A program made the translations under genes and the position numbers. A stretch of 13,947 nucleotides of DNA, from the NCBI GenBank assembly GCA_001303225.1, contig LJNI01000048.1:1-13947 (forward strand). The letters run 5' to 3'. Within the stretch, counting starts at the first letter, position 1. Each line of letters opens with the position of its first letter. The notes under the pieces were generated by a model. It was not told where the DNA came from. It did no database searches and saw only the letters and a program-made list of their open reading frames with translations. Shown here one piece after another: positions 1-6,743 of the stretch. This stretch comes from a candidate division TA06 bacterium DG_78 (lineage in GTDB: Bacteria > Hydrothermota > Tepidihabitantia > SM23-42).

Positions 1-134
1 CCTACAAAAAGGAGAAAAAAATAAAAGAAGCCCAAAAATCACTACAGCGTGCAAAACAGATATTTGAATCAGTAGGAAATCTGCACTATGTAGAAAAAGC
101 CCAGAAAGCGGTTGAAAAAATCCACAGTCACTAG
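1..134 (+). CDS. C-terminal end of a TPR-like protein (5' end outside window)
   Basis: An open frame enters from the left edge (first whole codon at base 3) and ends at TAG 132-134, giving 43 visible residues. The fragment is charged and helical. It contains the stretch QIFESVGNLHYVEKAQKAVE, which looks like the last TPR helix pair and capping helix of regulatory TPR proteins, where phrases such as 'A..IFE.VGN...V.KA...' are common. The large gene at the right end of the window has similar TPRs, so this may be the end of a related regulator; that is inference. No catalytic residues are visible and nothing can be said about the N-terminal domains. A short hairpin with a T run follows at once, consistent with the end of a transcript. 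Confidence 0.6.
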   Translation, partial: YKKEKKIKEAQKSLQRAKQIFESVGNLHYVEKAQKAVEKIHSH

Positions 135-137
135 AAA

Positions 138-161
138 CGGCGGAAAACGTGCCGCTTTTTT
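138..161 (+). terminator. Probable intrinsic terminator after the TPR-like gene
   Basis: A short GC hairpin (CGGC 138-141 with GCCG 151-154, or GCGG 140-143 with CCGC 152-155) is followed directly by six T (156-161). It begins four bases after the TAG of the upstream gene. The stem is only 4 bp, so efficiency is uncertain. Confidence 0.5.
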
Positions 162-185
162 CTAAATCACTAAATTTCATTCTAA

Positions 186-226
186 CCATATGAAATATGG
201 AGATTTTTATAATCACGCACTAGTGC
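186..226 (+). promoter_or_regulatory. Candidate regulated promoter: TATAAT between two dyads
   Basis: A consensus TATAAT lies at 208-213. On its left is a dyad, CCATAT-GAA-ATATGG (186-200), covering where a -35 box would be; no good -35 hexamer is visible. On its right is a perfect 10-bp palindrome, GCACTAGTGC (217-226), at the expected start of transcription. The arrangement suggests an activator- or repressor-controlled promoter for the precursor gene, with a leader of nearly 200 bases. The leader (227-402) shows no gene, only small dyads such as TTTGT-GT-ACAAA (332-343). The promoter assignment is inference. Confidence 0.3.
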
Positions 227-402
227 ACATTAATATGATTGCAATCGAACTGTAGTAAAATTCACCATCTTTTAACAAGCCCCCAAAGTGCAAAAAAACA
301 CCCACTAAAATTCCATGAAATTTCAAGACTTTTTGTGTACAAACTAACCCATTCTGGCACACATATTGCTTATTCAATAACACAGATCTTTAAAAACAAA
401 AA

Positions 403-410
403 AAAGGAGG
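403..410 (+). promoter_or_regulatory. Strong ribosome binding site fixing the precursor start
   Basis: AAAGGAGG sits five bases before ATG 416. The frame stays open back to 239, but the upstream part has no such site and its composition looks non-coding, so 416 is the start. Confidence 0.85.
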
Positions 411-415
411 CTATC

Positions 416-712
416 ATGCCAACATATGAAACTCATTCAGCAAGTTGTTCTGGACTCGGTGGTTGTGAAGCGCCGTGTTCGTGTGGCAGTTGTTGGGTAA
501 CCTGCACTGCCCTCTGTGAAGCAGCATGCTTGACAGCATGCGGAGCATCTGGTGGAGTTGGAGCAGTTTTGGGGTCAGTAGGAGGATCTGAACTGAGCTC
601 TGAAGGCGGTACAGCTTCTGTCGATGCTGGTAATCAGCTTGCGAATCAATCAGGAATCGATCAGTATGTTGAACATATTGCTGCAGTCGTCTGGGGATGG
701 TTTATTTCTTAA
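416..712 (+). CDS. Cys-rich RiPP precursor peptide with CX3C repeats (98 aa)
   Basis: This is a small ribosomally made peptide, probably the substrate of the two radical SAM enzymes downstream. Nine Cys are at residues 11, 17, 21, 23, 26, 30, 34, 38 and 42. The last five form an exact CX3CX3CX3CX3C ladder, so they would lie on one face if helical. Residues 43-72 are rich in Gly, Ser and Ala with several GG pairs. Residues 73-98 contain no Cys and end in a hydrophobic stretch with two Trp (VVWGWFIS). Only ten residues precede the first Cys, so there is no ordinary N-terminal leader; the long C-terminal part may serve as a follower recognition segment, or the enzymes may bind within the Cys region. 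Cys-rich substrates of SPASM enzymes (SCIFF, ranthipeptides, CXXX-repeat peptides) are the closest analogues I know of, but I do not recognise this sequence. The start is set by AAAGGAGG at 403-410. Thioether cross-linking is inferred from context. Confidence 0.8.
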   Translation: MPTYETHSASCSGLGGCEAPCSCGSCWVTCTALCEAACLTACGASGGVGAVLGSVGGSELSSEGGTASVDAGNQLANQSGIDQYVEHIAAVVWGWFIS

Positions 713-771
713 GCACTTAGCGCTGTGATTGCAATGGATATCCTAGTCTGAGATATCACCCAAAGAATCAA

Positions 772-812
772 AAGACAGCTATAAGCCTATACGCTAGCCT
801 TATAGCTGTCTT
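772..812 (+). other. 14-bp perfect hairpin between precursor and maturase genes
   Basis: Arms 772-785 (AAGACAGCTATAAG) and 799-812 are perfectly complementary over 14 bp around a 13-base loop. Only two T end the right arm, and ACTTATAATC follows, so this is not a textbook terminator on the + strand. It may act as a partial terminator or as a 3' end that protects a short precursor mRNA, letting precursor accumulate above the enzymes. A weaker dyad (GATATC 737-742 and 752-757) lies just upstream. Confidence 0.7.
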
Positions 813-840
813 ACTTATAATCAGAACACCGTAGACAATC

Positions 841-868
841 TTGACTTTTTGAGAATAATACTTATAAT
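841..868 (+). promoter_or_regulatory. Sigma-70-type promoter for the radical SAM/ABC genes
   Basis: TTGACT (841-846), a 16-base spacer and TATAAT (863-868) form a near-consensus promoter. Transcription should start near 875, about 20 bases before the ATG at 895, leaving room for GGAGG at 883-887. The same -35 hexamer and spacer length recur at 5863 and 11419. Confidence 0.75.
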
Positions 869-894
869 ATATAAGTATAAATGGAGGTTTATCA

Positions 895-2436
895 ATGACT
901 ACACAGACTAATACAACTCTACTCTTCAAAACCATGAGTAATGGTGAATACATATATGACGATAATTCAGGGGCTATTTTCCCGGTTAATGAGTTGTTAA
1001 AAAAAGCGATCGATCTATATCCAAAGTATGACATCGATACTGTTCGTGCAAAGCTGATAAAAGAATATCCTGAAACATATGTTAATGGTGCTTTGAAATT
1101 CATAGAGCGATGGTGTCAGACATACGGCAGATTTTGCAGTTCACCGAGAGGAAAAAATGGACTCCTTCAGAACGTAGAATCCTTTAAAACAGAAGATATT
1201 ATAGAGCAATTTCTTCATTATCCAACAATGGCGAAGCAGTTAATATTAAATTTAACTGAGGATTGTAATTTGCGGTGTAAATACTGTATATATTCGGATA
1301 ATTATACATACTCAAGAAAACCGAGCAAAAATGCTATGAAACTAGAAACAGGGAAAAGGGCTATAGATTACTTTTTTAAACTTAACGAGAAAGCGGCAAT
1401 TAGAAATCCCGGCAAAAAAATTGCTATTAGTTTCTATGGTGGGGAGCCGCTGCTTTGTTTATCAATCATGGATAAATTAATTCAATACGCCCGAGAAAAT
1501 ACACCTCTCCGTATCAATTTTGTCATGACAAGTAATGGTATGTTATTGAATGATGAGGTGTCCGATTTTATAGTAAAGAATAATATATTTTTCGCCATAA
1601 GTTTAGATGGCAATAAAGAAAACCACGACCGAAACCGAGTAACTGTGACTGGACGTGGTTCATTTGATATTGTTAACAAAAATATCAAAAGGTTTTTTGA
1701 ACGTCATCCTGATTATTTAACACAAATGGGATTTATATGTGTATATGATTGGAATACTGATTTAGAAGCGGTTGAACGTTTTTTTGAAGAAAATCATTGG
1801 AATGTTATGTTTGCTGATCCTGTAGCACCGGGTGGTCAAGTAGATAACTACTATGACCGTTTTACAAAAAGTGAAAGAGAGAGGTTTTTCAAACAAGAAA
1901 TTCATATGTTGAAAAGATTTAAAAATGATTTGGAGAATAAAAAGGACCCCGCTCTTTTTTCAAAGGTTTACTTTGCCCCTAGATTCATTCCTCTTTATCT
2001 ACATATGAGAGCGTTCGATAAAAGAATGAATATAATTCCTTTTACCGTTACCTGTCTTCCTGGAACAAAAATAAATGTAAGGGTAGATGGCACTTTTGAT
2101 ATATGTGAGCGTGTAAATCCCACAATGCCCATAGGAGACGTGAAAAATGGTCTTGATTGGCATGTAATCGCCAATCTTATTCGGAAATACAATAATGCGC
2201 TGGGAGATAAATGTTTATCGTGTCCGATTACAAAAATATGTGATGTTTGCTTTGGTGATGGAAATGCTATGCAAAATGCATCATTTTTAATTCCCGTAGA
2301 TAGATGTAAATCACTTCTAAAATACCGATTGGGTAACTTATCCCTGTTTTATTCACTATTGGAAATTGATCCTGATGCCGCCATCAACTGGCTTGGACAA
2401 TGGTTCAAAAAACCCGAGAGAGAATATTTCTTTTAA
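895..2436 (+). CDS. Radical SAM/SPASM peptide maturase 1 (513 aa)
   Basis: This is probably a cytoplasmic iron-sulfur enzyme that uses S-adenosylmethionine radical chemistry to modify the Cys-rich peptide encoded upstream. The SAM-cluster motif CX3CX2C is C124, C128 and C131, within 'TEDCNLRCKYC'. The SAM-binding GGEP is residues 182-185. A seven-Cys SPASM domain follows (C387, C404, C440, C443, C449, C452, C471), with the CX2CX5CX2C core expected to hold two auxiliary 4Fe-4S clusters. Residues about 8-105 resemble the small peptide-recognition (RRE/PqqD-like) domain seen at the start of SCIFF and quinohemoprotein maturases, judged by pattern only. All cluster ligands are present, so it should be active. 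GGAGG seven bases before ATG 895 fixes the start. The next gene begins 16 bases after its stop, indicating co-transcription. Family membership is clear; the exact cross-link (thioether to alpha, beta or gamma carbon) cannot be read from sequence. Confidence 0.93.
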   Translation: MTTQTNTTLLFKTMSNGEYIYDDNSGAIFPVNELLKKAIDLYPKYDIDTVRAKLIKEYPETYVNGALKFIERWCQTYGRFCSSPRGKNGLLQNVESFKTEDIIEQFLHYPTMAKQLILNLTEDCNLRCKYCIYSDNYTYSRKPSKNAMKLETGKRAIDYFFKLNEKAAIRNPGKKIAISFYGGEPLLCLSIMDKLIQYARENTPLRINFVMTSNGMLLNDEVSDFIVKNNIFFAISLDGNKENHDRNRVTVTGRGSFDIVNKNIKRFFERHPDYLTQMGFICVYDWNTDLEAVERFFEENHWNVMFADPVAPGGQVDNYYDRFTKSERERFFKQEIHMLKRFKNDLENKKDPALFSKVYFAPRFIPLYLHMRAFDKRMNIIPFTVTCLPGTKINVRVDGTFDICERVNPTMPIGDVKNGLDWHVIANLIRKYNNALGDKCLSCPITKICDVCFGDGNAMQNASFLIPVDRCKSLLKYRLGNLSLFYSLLEIDPDAAINWLGQWFKKPEREYFF

Positions 2437-2452
2437 CAAAAGGACAATAAAA

Positions 2453-3766
2453 ATGGATTATTTCCGCTTTTCACCTGAGTGCCATTATGTTAAAGGGTCA
2501 ATAAGAGGAACATTATATAGCATCATAACCGGCAAGGTTATTCATTTCTCTAAAGTTGAAACAGAAATAGTTAACTGTTGGTTGACAAATGAACGGGTTG
2601 ATACGGTTGAATCAAAGTATCCAAAGGTTGCGAATGAACTTTTAAATCACCTCATTAGTGAAGGACTTGGATTTTTGTATTCAACACCAGTATATACCCA
2701 ACCCTACGAACCAAATCAGCCATATTATAAACTCGACGAGTCAGTTGAACCTCCACCAGTGATAAAAAATGTGTTTATCCAGTTGACCGATAGATGCAAT
2801 GCAAACTGTTTATTCTGTAAAAATAAAGATTACTATGTTTCCCGGGGATGTATTACCTGCCTACGTTGGGGCCAAGGGCAATATCGAGATGCAAAAACCA
2901 CCAATAAATTAAACAATGATAATATGGAAAAACTGCTGAATCAATTAGCTGGCCTCGAAACCCAGGTATTGTCATTTTCAGGAGGAAATCCTCTGATGGA
3001 ATGGGCTAAACTTGTTGATATTGTAAAAAAAACGACTCAATATCGACCCTCAATAAGATTTTTAGTTCATACAAATGGTTTTGGGTTAAATGAGAAAATC
3101 GCAAAAGATGCTGTGGAGTTAAATATCAGATTCAATTTTACCGTTTTTTCCGATTCTCAAGAAGGCTACCAAAAAATAACCGGAACAGGAGAACTATTTA
3201 AATTATTGCTCAGTGCCGTAGAAATGTGCAAAATGCATCAGATTATTTATGCCATTTCTGTCCTTGTTTCTCCAGACTCACGGCAGCATTACAATAAGAT
3301 TTGCCAGTTCGCTCAAAATTTAGGTGGGGCTTCACTGTTTTTTAGTGAAATATTTCCTAAAACAGAAACTAAGAACCCGATGGTTAGTCTTCCAGTTGGC
3401 GAAGAAGCCGGTGAAAAGTCCTTTAGTTCATCCGATCCTCAGAAATTTGTTGAGGCAAAGAATTTTAGCAAATGTCTAAATGGTACCCTTGCTGTATCAG
3501 AAAACGGAATGATATTACCGTGCCCCATGTGGATTGAGTCAATAACTGAGATTCCAGAAGACGATATATTTTCCCTTTTCCGAAATGAAAAGCATAAACC
3601 ATTTTGGGAATTGAACAAAAGCAAAGTTTCAACCTGCAACCGATGTGAATTTCGATTCCTATGTAATGACTGTGCTCTTATCGACCACTATCGTAAAGAA
3701 GATCCATCAATACATAATGCAGTTTGCACCTACAACCCTGAAATAGGTGAATGGATTTCATATTAA
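2453..3766 (+). CDS. Radical SAM/SPASM peptide maturase 2 (437 aa), with extra CxxC
   Basis: This second radical SAM enzyme of the cluster is not a duplicate of the first. The SAM cluster motif is C115, C119 and C122. A further CxxC (C133, C136) lies eleven residues on, in a segment ending 'WGQGQYRD', which most family members lack. The usual GGEP is GGNP here. The SPASM domain is C341, C357, C395, C398, C404, C407 and C425. Residues 1-100 ('YFRFSPECHYVKGSIRG...') recall the N-terminal recognition domain of grasp-with-SPASM maturases ('C..VKG..R'), by memory of the pattern only. The frame is open from ATG 2366, but that start would overlap the previous gene by 71 bases; ATG 2453, with AAAGGAC at 2438-2444, leaves a normal 16-base gap and starts at the conserved domain. 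It probably makes a second type of modification or acts on the C-terminal half of the precursor; that is inference. Confidence 0.9.
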   Translation: MDYFRFSPECHYVKGSIRGTLYSIITGKVIHFSKVETEIVNCWLTNERVDTVESKYPKVANELLNHLISEGLGFLYSTPVYTQPYEPNQPYYKLDESVEPPPVIKNVFIQLTDRCNANCLFCKNKDYYVSRGCITCLRWGQGQYRDAKTTNKLNNDNMEKLLNQLAGLETQVLSFSGGNPLMEWAKLVDIVKKTTQYRPSIRFLVHTNGFGLNEKIAKDAVELNIRFNFTVFSDSQEGYQKITGTGELFKLLLSAVEMCKMHQIIYAISVLVSPDSRQHYNKICQFAQNLGGASLFFSEIFPKTETKNPMVSLPVGEEAGEKSFSSSDPQKFVEAKNFSKCLNGTLAVSENGMILPCPMWIESITEIPEDDIFSLFRNEKHKPFWELNKSKVSTCNRCEFRFLCNDCALIDHYRKEDPSIHNAVCTYNPEIGEWISY

Positions 3767-3838
3767 TATACTGCATTGGAAAATTATAAGACTTCTAAAT
3801 CGCACTACTATCATACTATCATTTGGCAAATTTGTTAA

Positions 3839-5710
3839 ATGGTAGACGTAACCAGTCTGTTCAAAATACCGAAACAAAAAACCAATGCGAAATTTTCACT
3901 TTTAATTCGTGCGCTTGTTTTTGTTTGGAAAACGAGTAAGTTCTCTACTGCTCTGATGTTGATAATCAAAGTAATATCCGCCCTCTTCCCTGCGGCAAAT
4001 TTATTTGTGGTAAAAAATGTAATTGATGGTATAACCAGTATCGTGATTAATAACAGCAGTGGTGGTTTGCGCAATCTATCCACATGGATTGCATTATTAA
4101 TTGGCTTATGGGTTTTACAACATATCATTAGTACTTTACAGACAATCACTTCATCATGGTTGAATCTGTGCGTTGAACAAAATTCCCAAATAGCTATTAT
4201 GCGCAAGTGTTCAAAGTTTGATGTCGCTTTTTTTGAAAATCCAACTAATTTAAATATGTTGCAAAATGCTTATATAGGATCATCGGGTACTATTAATCAG
4301 GTAATGACTATTTTCTTCAGTATTATTGAAATAAATATTACCCTTATAAGTTTTGTCGCCATCATTTTTCGATTACACTGGGGAGCTTTTTTAATTATTA
4401 TTGCGGCAACGCTGCCGCGAATTTTGTCTAATCGATACTTTGCCAAAAAGAGGTGGGAAATAACAACAGGTCTTGTGGAACCCCGTCGCATGAGTAGCTA
4501 TTACTCCGGACTAGTAATACAAAGAAACGTCGCCAAAGAGATCCGGCTCTTTGGTTTATTTAAACACTTTTTCGATCGATTCGTATTTTTCATAAATCAA
4601 TTCAGACAGATTGAAAAGAATTATATTCGAAAACAGGGAGTAATTAACTTTTTAGTTAATCTAATTACTATTGCAGGTTCTTCAATTATCTGGGTTTATG
4701 TTATACACAGGGCTATCAATGGAACGATCAGCATTGGCGATATTGTACTTTATACTGGAGCCGTATCAAGTTTTCAAGGTGGTCTGACCGCGATGTTTTC
4801 GTTTTTCGGACAGATTTTCCAGAATGTCCTTTTTTTGGGAAATTTCTTTTCACTATTAGACCTTAATCCTGAAAAAATTGAGGGAGCACTTAAAGGTCCA
4901 GCGGATCTAATTAGTTATCGGAGTGGTAATGTAAAACCATCGACAGTGCTCGAGAAAGGTATTGAGTTTAGAAATGTTTCATTTAAATATCCGCAAACTA
5001 ATAAATTAGTATTGAAAAATGTCAATTTCTCTTTACCTCCTAAGGAATCAGTTGCCATTGTTGGAGAAAATGGTGCAGGAAAGACTACCCTGATAAAACT
5101 GTTGGCTCGCCTCTATGACCCGACTGAAGGACAGATACTCATTGATGATAAGGATATTAGAGAATACGACCTGGAAAGTCTACATAGGATCTTCTCAGTA
5201 ATTTTTCAAGATTACATATGTTATCCCTTAACTGTTCGCGAAAATATTGGCTTTGGAAATATAGAAAAAATTGATGACATATCAGCTATCCAGAAAGCTT
5301 CAAAAAAAGCAGGAGCACATGAGTTCATTGAGCGATATCCCAATAAATATGAGACCTATATCGGCCGGATATTTCAAAAATCGAGCATAGACCCCTCGAT
5401 AGGAGAATGGCAGAAATTATGTCTTGCTCGAGCCTTAATGAAAGAAGAGGCGCCGATATTAATTTTAGATGAACCAACCGCAGCTCTTGATGTATATTCA
5501 GAATATGAAGTGTATAAAAGTTTTAGTAAAATGATGGTCGATAGGCTGACAATAATTATCTCTCATCGTTTTTCCACGGTCAGAGCCGCACATCACATTC
5601 TGGTTCTCCATGAGGGACGTCTCATAGAAGAGGGGTCTCATGAAGAGTTGATGGAACAGGATACATTATATAAAGAAATGTATAGTATTCAAGCAGACCG
5701 ATATAAGTAG
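3839..5710 (+). CDS. ABC exporter, membrane domain fused to ATPase (623 aa)
   Basis: This is probably the inner-membrane exporter of the modified peptide, working as a dimer. About six membrane spans fill residues 20-330, followed by a nucleotide-binding domain (about 375-615). Walker A is GENGAGKT (409-416), the Q-loop is Q457, Walker B ends at D544-E545, and the H-loop is H576. The signature motif reads SIGEWQ (520-525) instead of LSGGQ; GEWQK variants are common among peptide and lantibiotic exporters. There is no N-terminal C39 peptidase domain, so this protein cannot itself cleave a double-Gly leader. The start at 3839 has no clear ribosome binding site (TTGGCAAA upstream is poor), but no better start precedes the first membrane span. 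It follows the second maturase after 72 bases without a visible terminator, so it is likely in the same transcript. Confidence 0.92.
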   Translation: MVDVTSLFKIPKQKTNAKFSLLIRALVFVWKTSKFSTALMLIIKVISALFPAANLFVVKNVIDGITSIVINNSSGGLRNLSTWIALLIGLWVLQHIISTLQTITSSWLNLCVEQNSQIAIMRKCSKFDVAFFENPTNLNMLQNAYIGSSGTINQVMTIFFSIIEINITLISFVAIIFRLHWGAFLIIIAATLPRILSNRYFAKKRWEITTGLVEPRRMSSYYSGLVIQRNVAKEIRLFGLFKHFFDRFVFFINQFRQIEKNYIRKQGVINFLVNLITIAGSSIIWVYVIHRAINGTISIGDIVLYTGAVSSFQGGLTAMFSFFGQIFQNVLFLGNFFSLLDLNPEKIEGALKGPADLISYRSGNVKPSTVLEKGIEFRNVSFKYPQTNKLVLKNVNFSLPPKESVAIVGENGAGKTTLIKLLARLYDPTEGQILIDDKDIREYDLESLHRIFSVIFQDYICYPLTVRENIGFGNIEKIDDISAIQKASKKAGAHEFIERYPNKYETYIGRIFQKSSIDPSIGEWQKLCLARALMKEEAPILILDEPTAALDVYSEYEVYKSFSKMMVDRLTIIISHRFSTVRAAHHILVLHEGRLIEEGSHEELMEQDTLYKEMYSIQADRYK

Positions 5711-5721
5711 ATAATTTTTCA

Positions 5722-5760
5722 CTTCTCCAGAGAATACTCAAAAACCCAACTCTGAAGAAG
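5722..5760. other. 11-bp imperfect hairpin after the exporter gene
   Basis: Arms 5722-5732 and 5750-5760 pair over 11 bp with one C-A mismatch, around a 17-base loop. No T run follows on either strand. It may stabilise the 3' end of the cluster mRNA. Confidence 0.5.
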
Positions 5761-5809
5761 TAGTAGATATGAAACAATTTATTAAAATTTAGCGGCTATA
5801 CTTGAAACT

Positions 5810-5858
5810 TTTCTCTATATCTTGCGTAGTACTTAGTATATAGAGGAGAAATTTTTTT
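5810..5858 (+). terminator. Intrinsic terminator of the RiPP cluster
   Basis: CTCTATAT (5813-5820) pairs with ATATAGAG (5838-5845), and TTTCTC pairs further with the following GAGAA if one G is bulged. Seven T follow (5852-5858). It lies 100 bases after the exporter stop and just before the next promoter at 5863. The stem is AT-rich. Confidence 0.6.
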
Positions 5859-5862
5859 ATGA

Positions 5863-5890
5863 TTGACTTCATTTGGTTTTTGGATAAAAT
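5863..5890 (+). promoter_or_regulatory. Sigma-70-type promoter for the YIP1-TolC-MacAB operon
   Basis: TTGACT (5863-5868), a 16-base spacer and TAAAAT (5885-5890) match the promoter form at 841 and 11419. It sits directly after the terminator and about 85 bases upstream of the first gene of the export operon. Confidence 0.6.
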
Positions 5891-5974
5891 TGGGTGTTAT
5901 CATGAGACATATAGAGAAACCTTTGACGCCAAAAAATTCGATGTCTAACACTCTATCTGTGCAAGGAAGAAGAG

Positions 5975-6691
5975 GTGGATTATCAGCATAACCTGATAGG
6001 AGATGATGTAGGAGCAACAATGGATATCTATATGGCACCGAAAAAAGTCTTCACCAGACTAAAAGAAAAAGCACAGTGGGTAAAACCATTTATTATTGTC
6101 TTGGTTGTTATTGCAATTGTCGCTGCACTCGCTCTAAATATAACCAGAGCAACACTTGCTGTACAGCAACGAGAAGCACTCGAACAGAGAGGACTGAGTG
6201 AGGAGCAGATTGAACAAGCAATGAATTTATTCAATGGCCCATTAGCAATGATTGCCGCTGCAATTAGTGCGGCTATTTTTACGACAATTATCCTGTTACT
6301 ATTTGCTTTAATCATTAATCTCTTTATCCCGCTCTTTGGTGGGAAGAGTTTGTACAAAACTGTCTTCTCAGTTGTCTGTTTTTCAGCATTAATTAAGGTA
6401 CCTGCAGCCATATTGAAATTGATACTGATTGCTATTACAAAATCACCATATGTAACGACATCTCTCGCACTCCTTACACCAAATCTTGTAAAAAATTCTT
6501 TTGGCTATCAATTACTCGCTGGTTTCGATTTCTTTATTATTTGGGAAATGATTTTAGTGGCGATTGGTATCAGCATCACCAATGAACTCAAACAGAAAAA
6601 TGCTTATCTTCTGGTATTTATTATCTGGATAGCATCAGTATTTATTGGTATCGGACTTGGCAGTGTGTTCAGACCAGGTATAGGTATGTAA
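5975..6691 (+). CDS. YIP1-family integral membrane protein (238 aa)
   Basis: This is a membrane protein of unknown biochemical role. It has about five membrane spans (roughly residues 36-55, 90-120, 128-154, 178-202 and 210-232). Before the first span is a short phrase, 'IYMAPKKVFTRLKEK', typical of the start of YIP1 domains ('P..vF..L'). A polar helix with QQREALEQRGLSEEQIEQA lies between spans 1 and 2. The GTG start at 5975 has AAGGA seven bases upstream. An equally good choice is ATG 6020 (residue 16) with GGAG five bases before it; the longer form is kept because 'NLI...' before this phrase is common in such proteins. Small YIP1 genes often sit beside TolC/MacAB export genes in uncultured bacteria, in my recollection. 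It is the first gene of its operon, 52 bases before the TolC-like gene. A regulatory or assembly role is a guess. Confidence 0.75.
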   Translation: MDYQHNLIGDDVGATMDIYMAPKKVFTRLKEKAQWVKPFIIVLVVIAIVAALALNITRATLAVQQREALEQRGLSEEQIEQAMNLFNGPLAMIAAAISAAIFTTIILLLFALIINLFIPLFGGKSLYKTVFSVVCFSALIKVPAAILKLILIAITKSPYVTTSLALLTPNLVKNSFGYQLLAGFDFFIIWEMILVAIGISITNELKQKNAYLLVFIIWIASVFIGIGLGSVFRPGIGM

Positions 6692-6743
6692 TACATACAT
6701 GATCAACATAACTGATGCACTAAACAGTAACTAAAGCAAAAAT

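Noticed and set aside
239..415. N-terminal extension of the precursor frame back to ATG 239
   Set aside because: No ribosome binding site at 239, the extension is low-complexity and basic, and a strong AAAGGAGG sits exactly before ATG 416.
470..590. Double-Gly leader cleavage site inside the precursor (GG 46-47 or 56-57)
   Set aside because: The expected hydrophobic and acidic residues of such leaders are missing upstream, and no C39 peptidase is encoded.
2366..2452. Longer start for maturase 2 overlapping maturase 1
   Set aside because: The extra 29 residues lie mostly inside the preceding gene and lack domain character; ATG 2453 has a ribosome binding site and normal spacing.
3839..3960. 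Possible C39 peptidase domain at the exporter N-terminus
   Set aside because: No Cys/His/Asp peptidase motifs; the chain enters membrane spans within about 25 residues.
895..5710. Bacteriocin immunity gene within the cluster
   Set aside because: No additional small membrane protein or lipoprotein frame is visible between or beside the cluster genes.
5810..5919. Attenuator: TTTCTCTATAT (5810-5820) could pair with either 5838-5850 or ATATAGAGAAA (5909-5919)
   Set aside because: The promoter at 5863 places the two arms on different transcripts, and no T run or leader peptide accompanies the second pairing.
5859..5948. 29-codon ORF (MIDFIWFLDKIGCYHE...) with GGAG ten bases upstream
   Set aside because: It covers the predicted promoter at 5863-5890, and its upstream GGAG is part of the terminator hairpin; most likely chance.
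6028..6411. Antisense open frame across the YIP1 gene, with similar ones across other genes
   Set aside because: They mirror the coding strand, have no ribosome binding sites or recognisable domains, and overlap well-supported genes.
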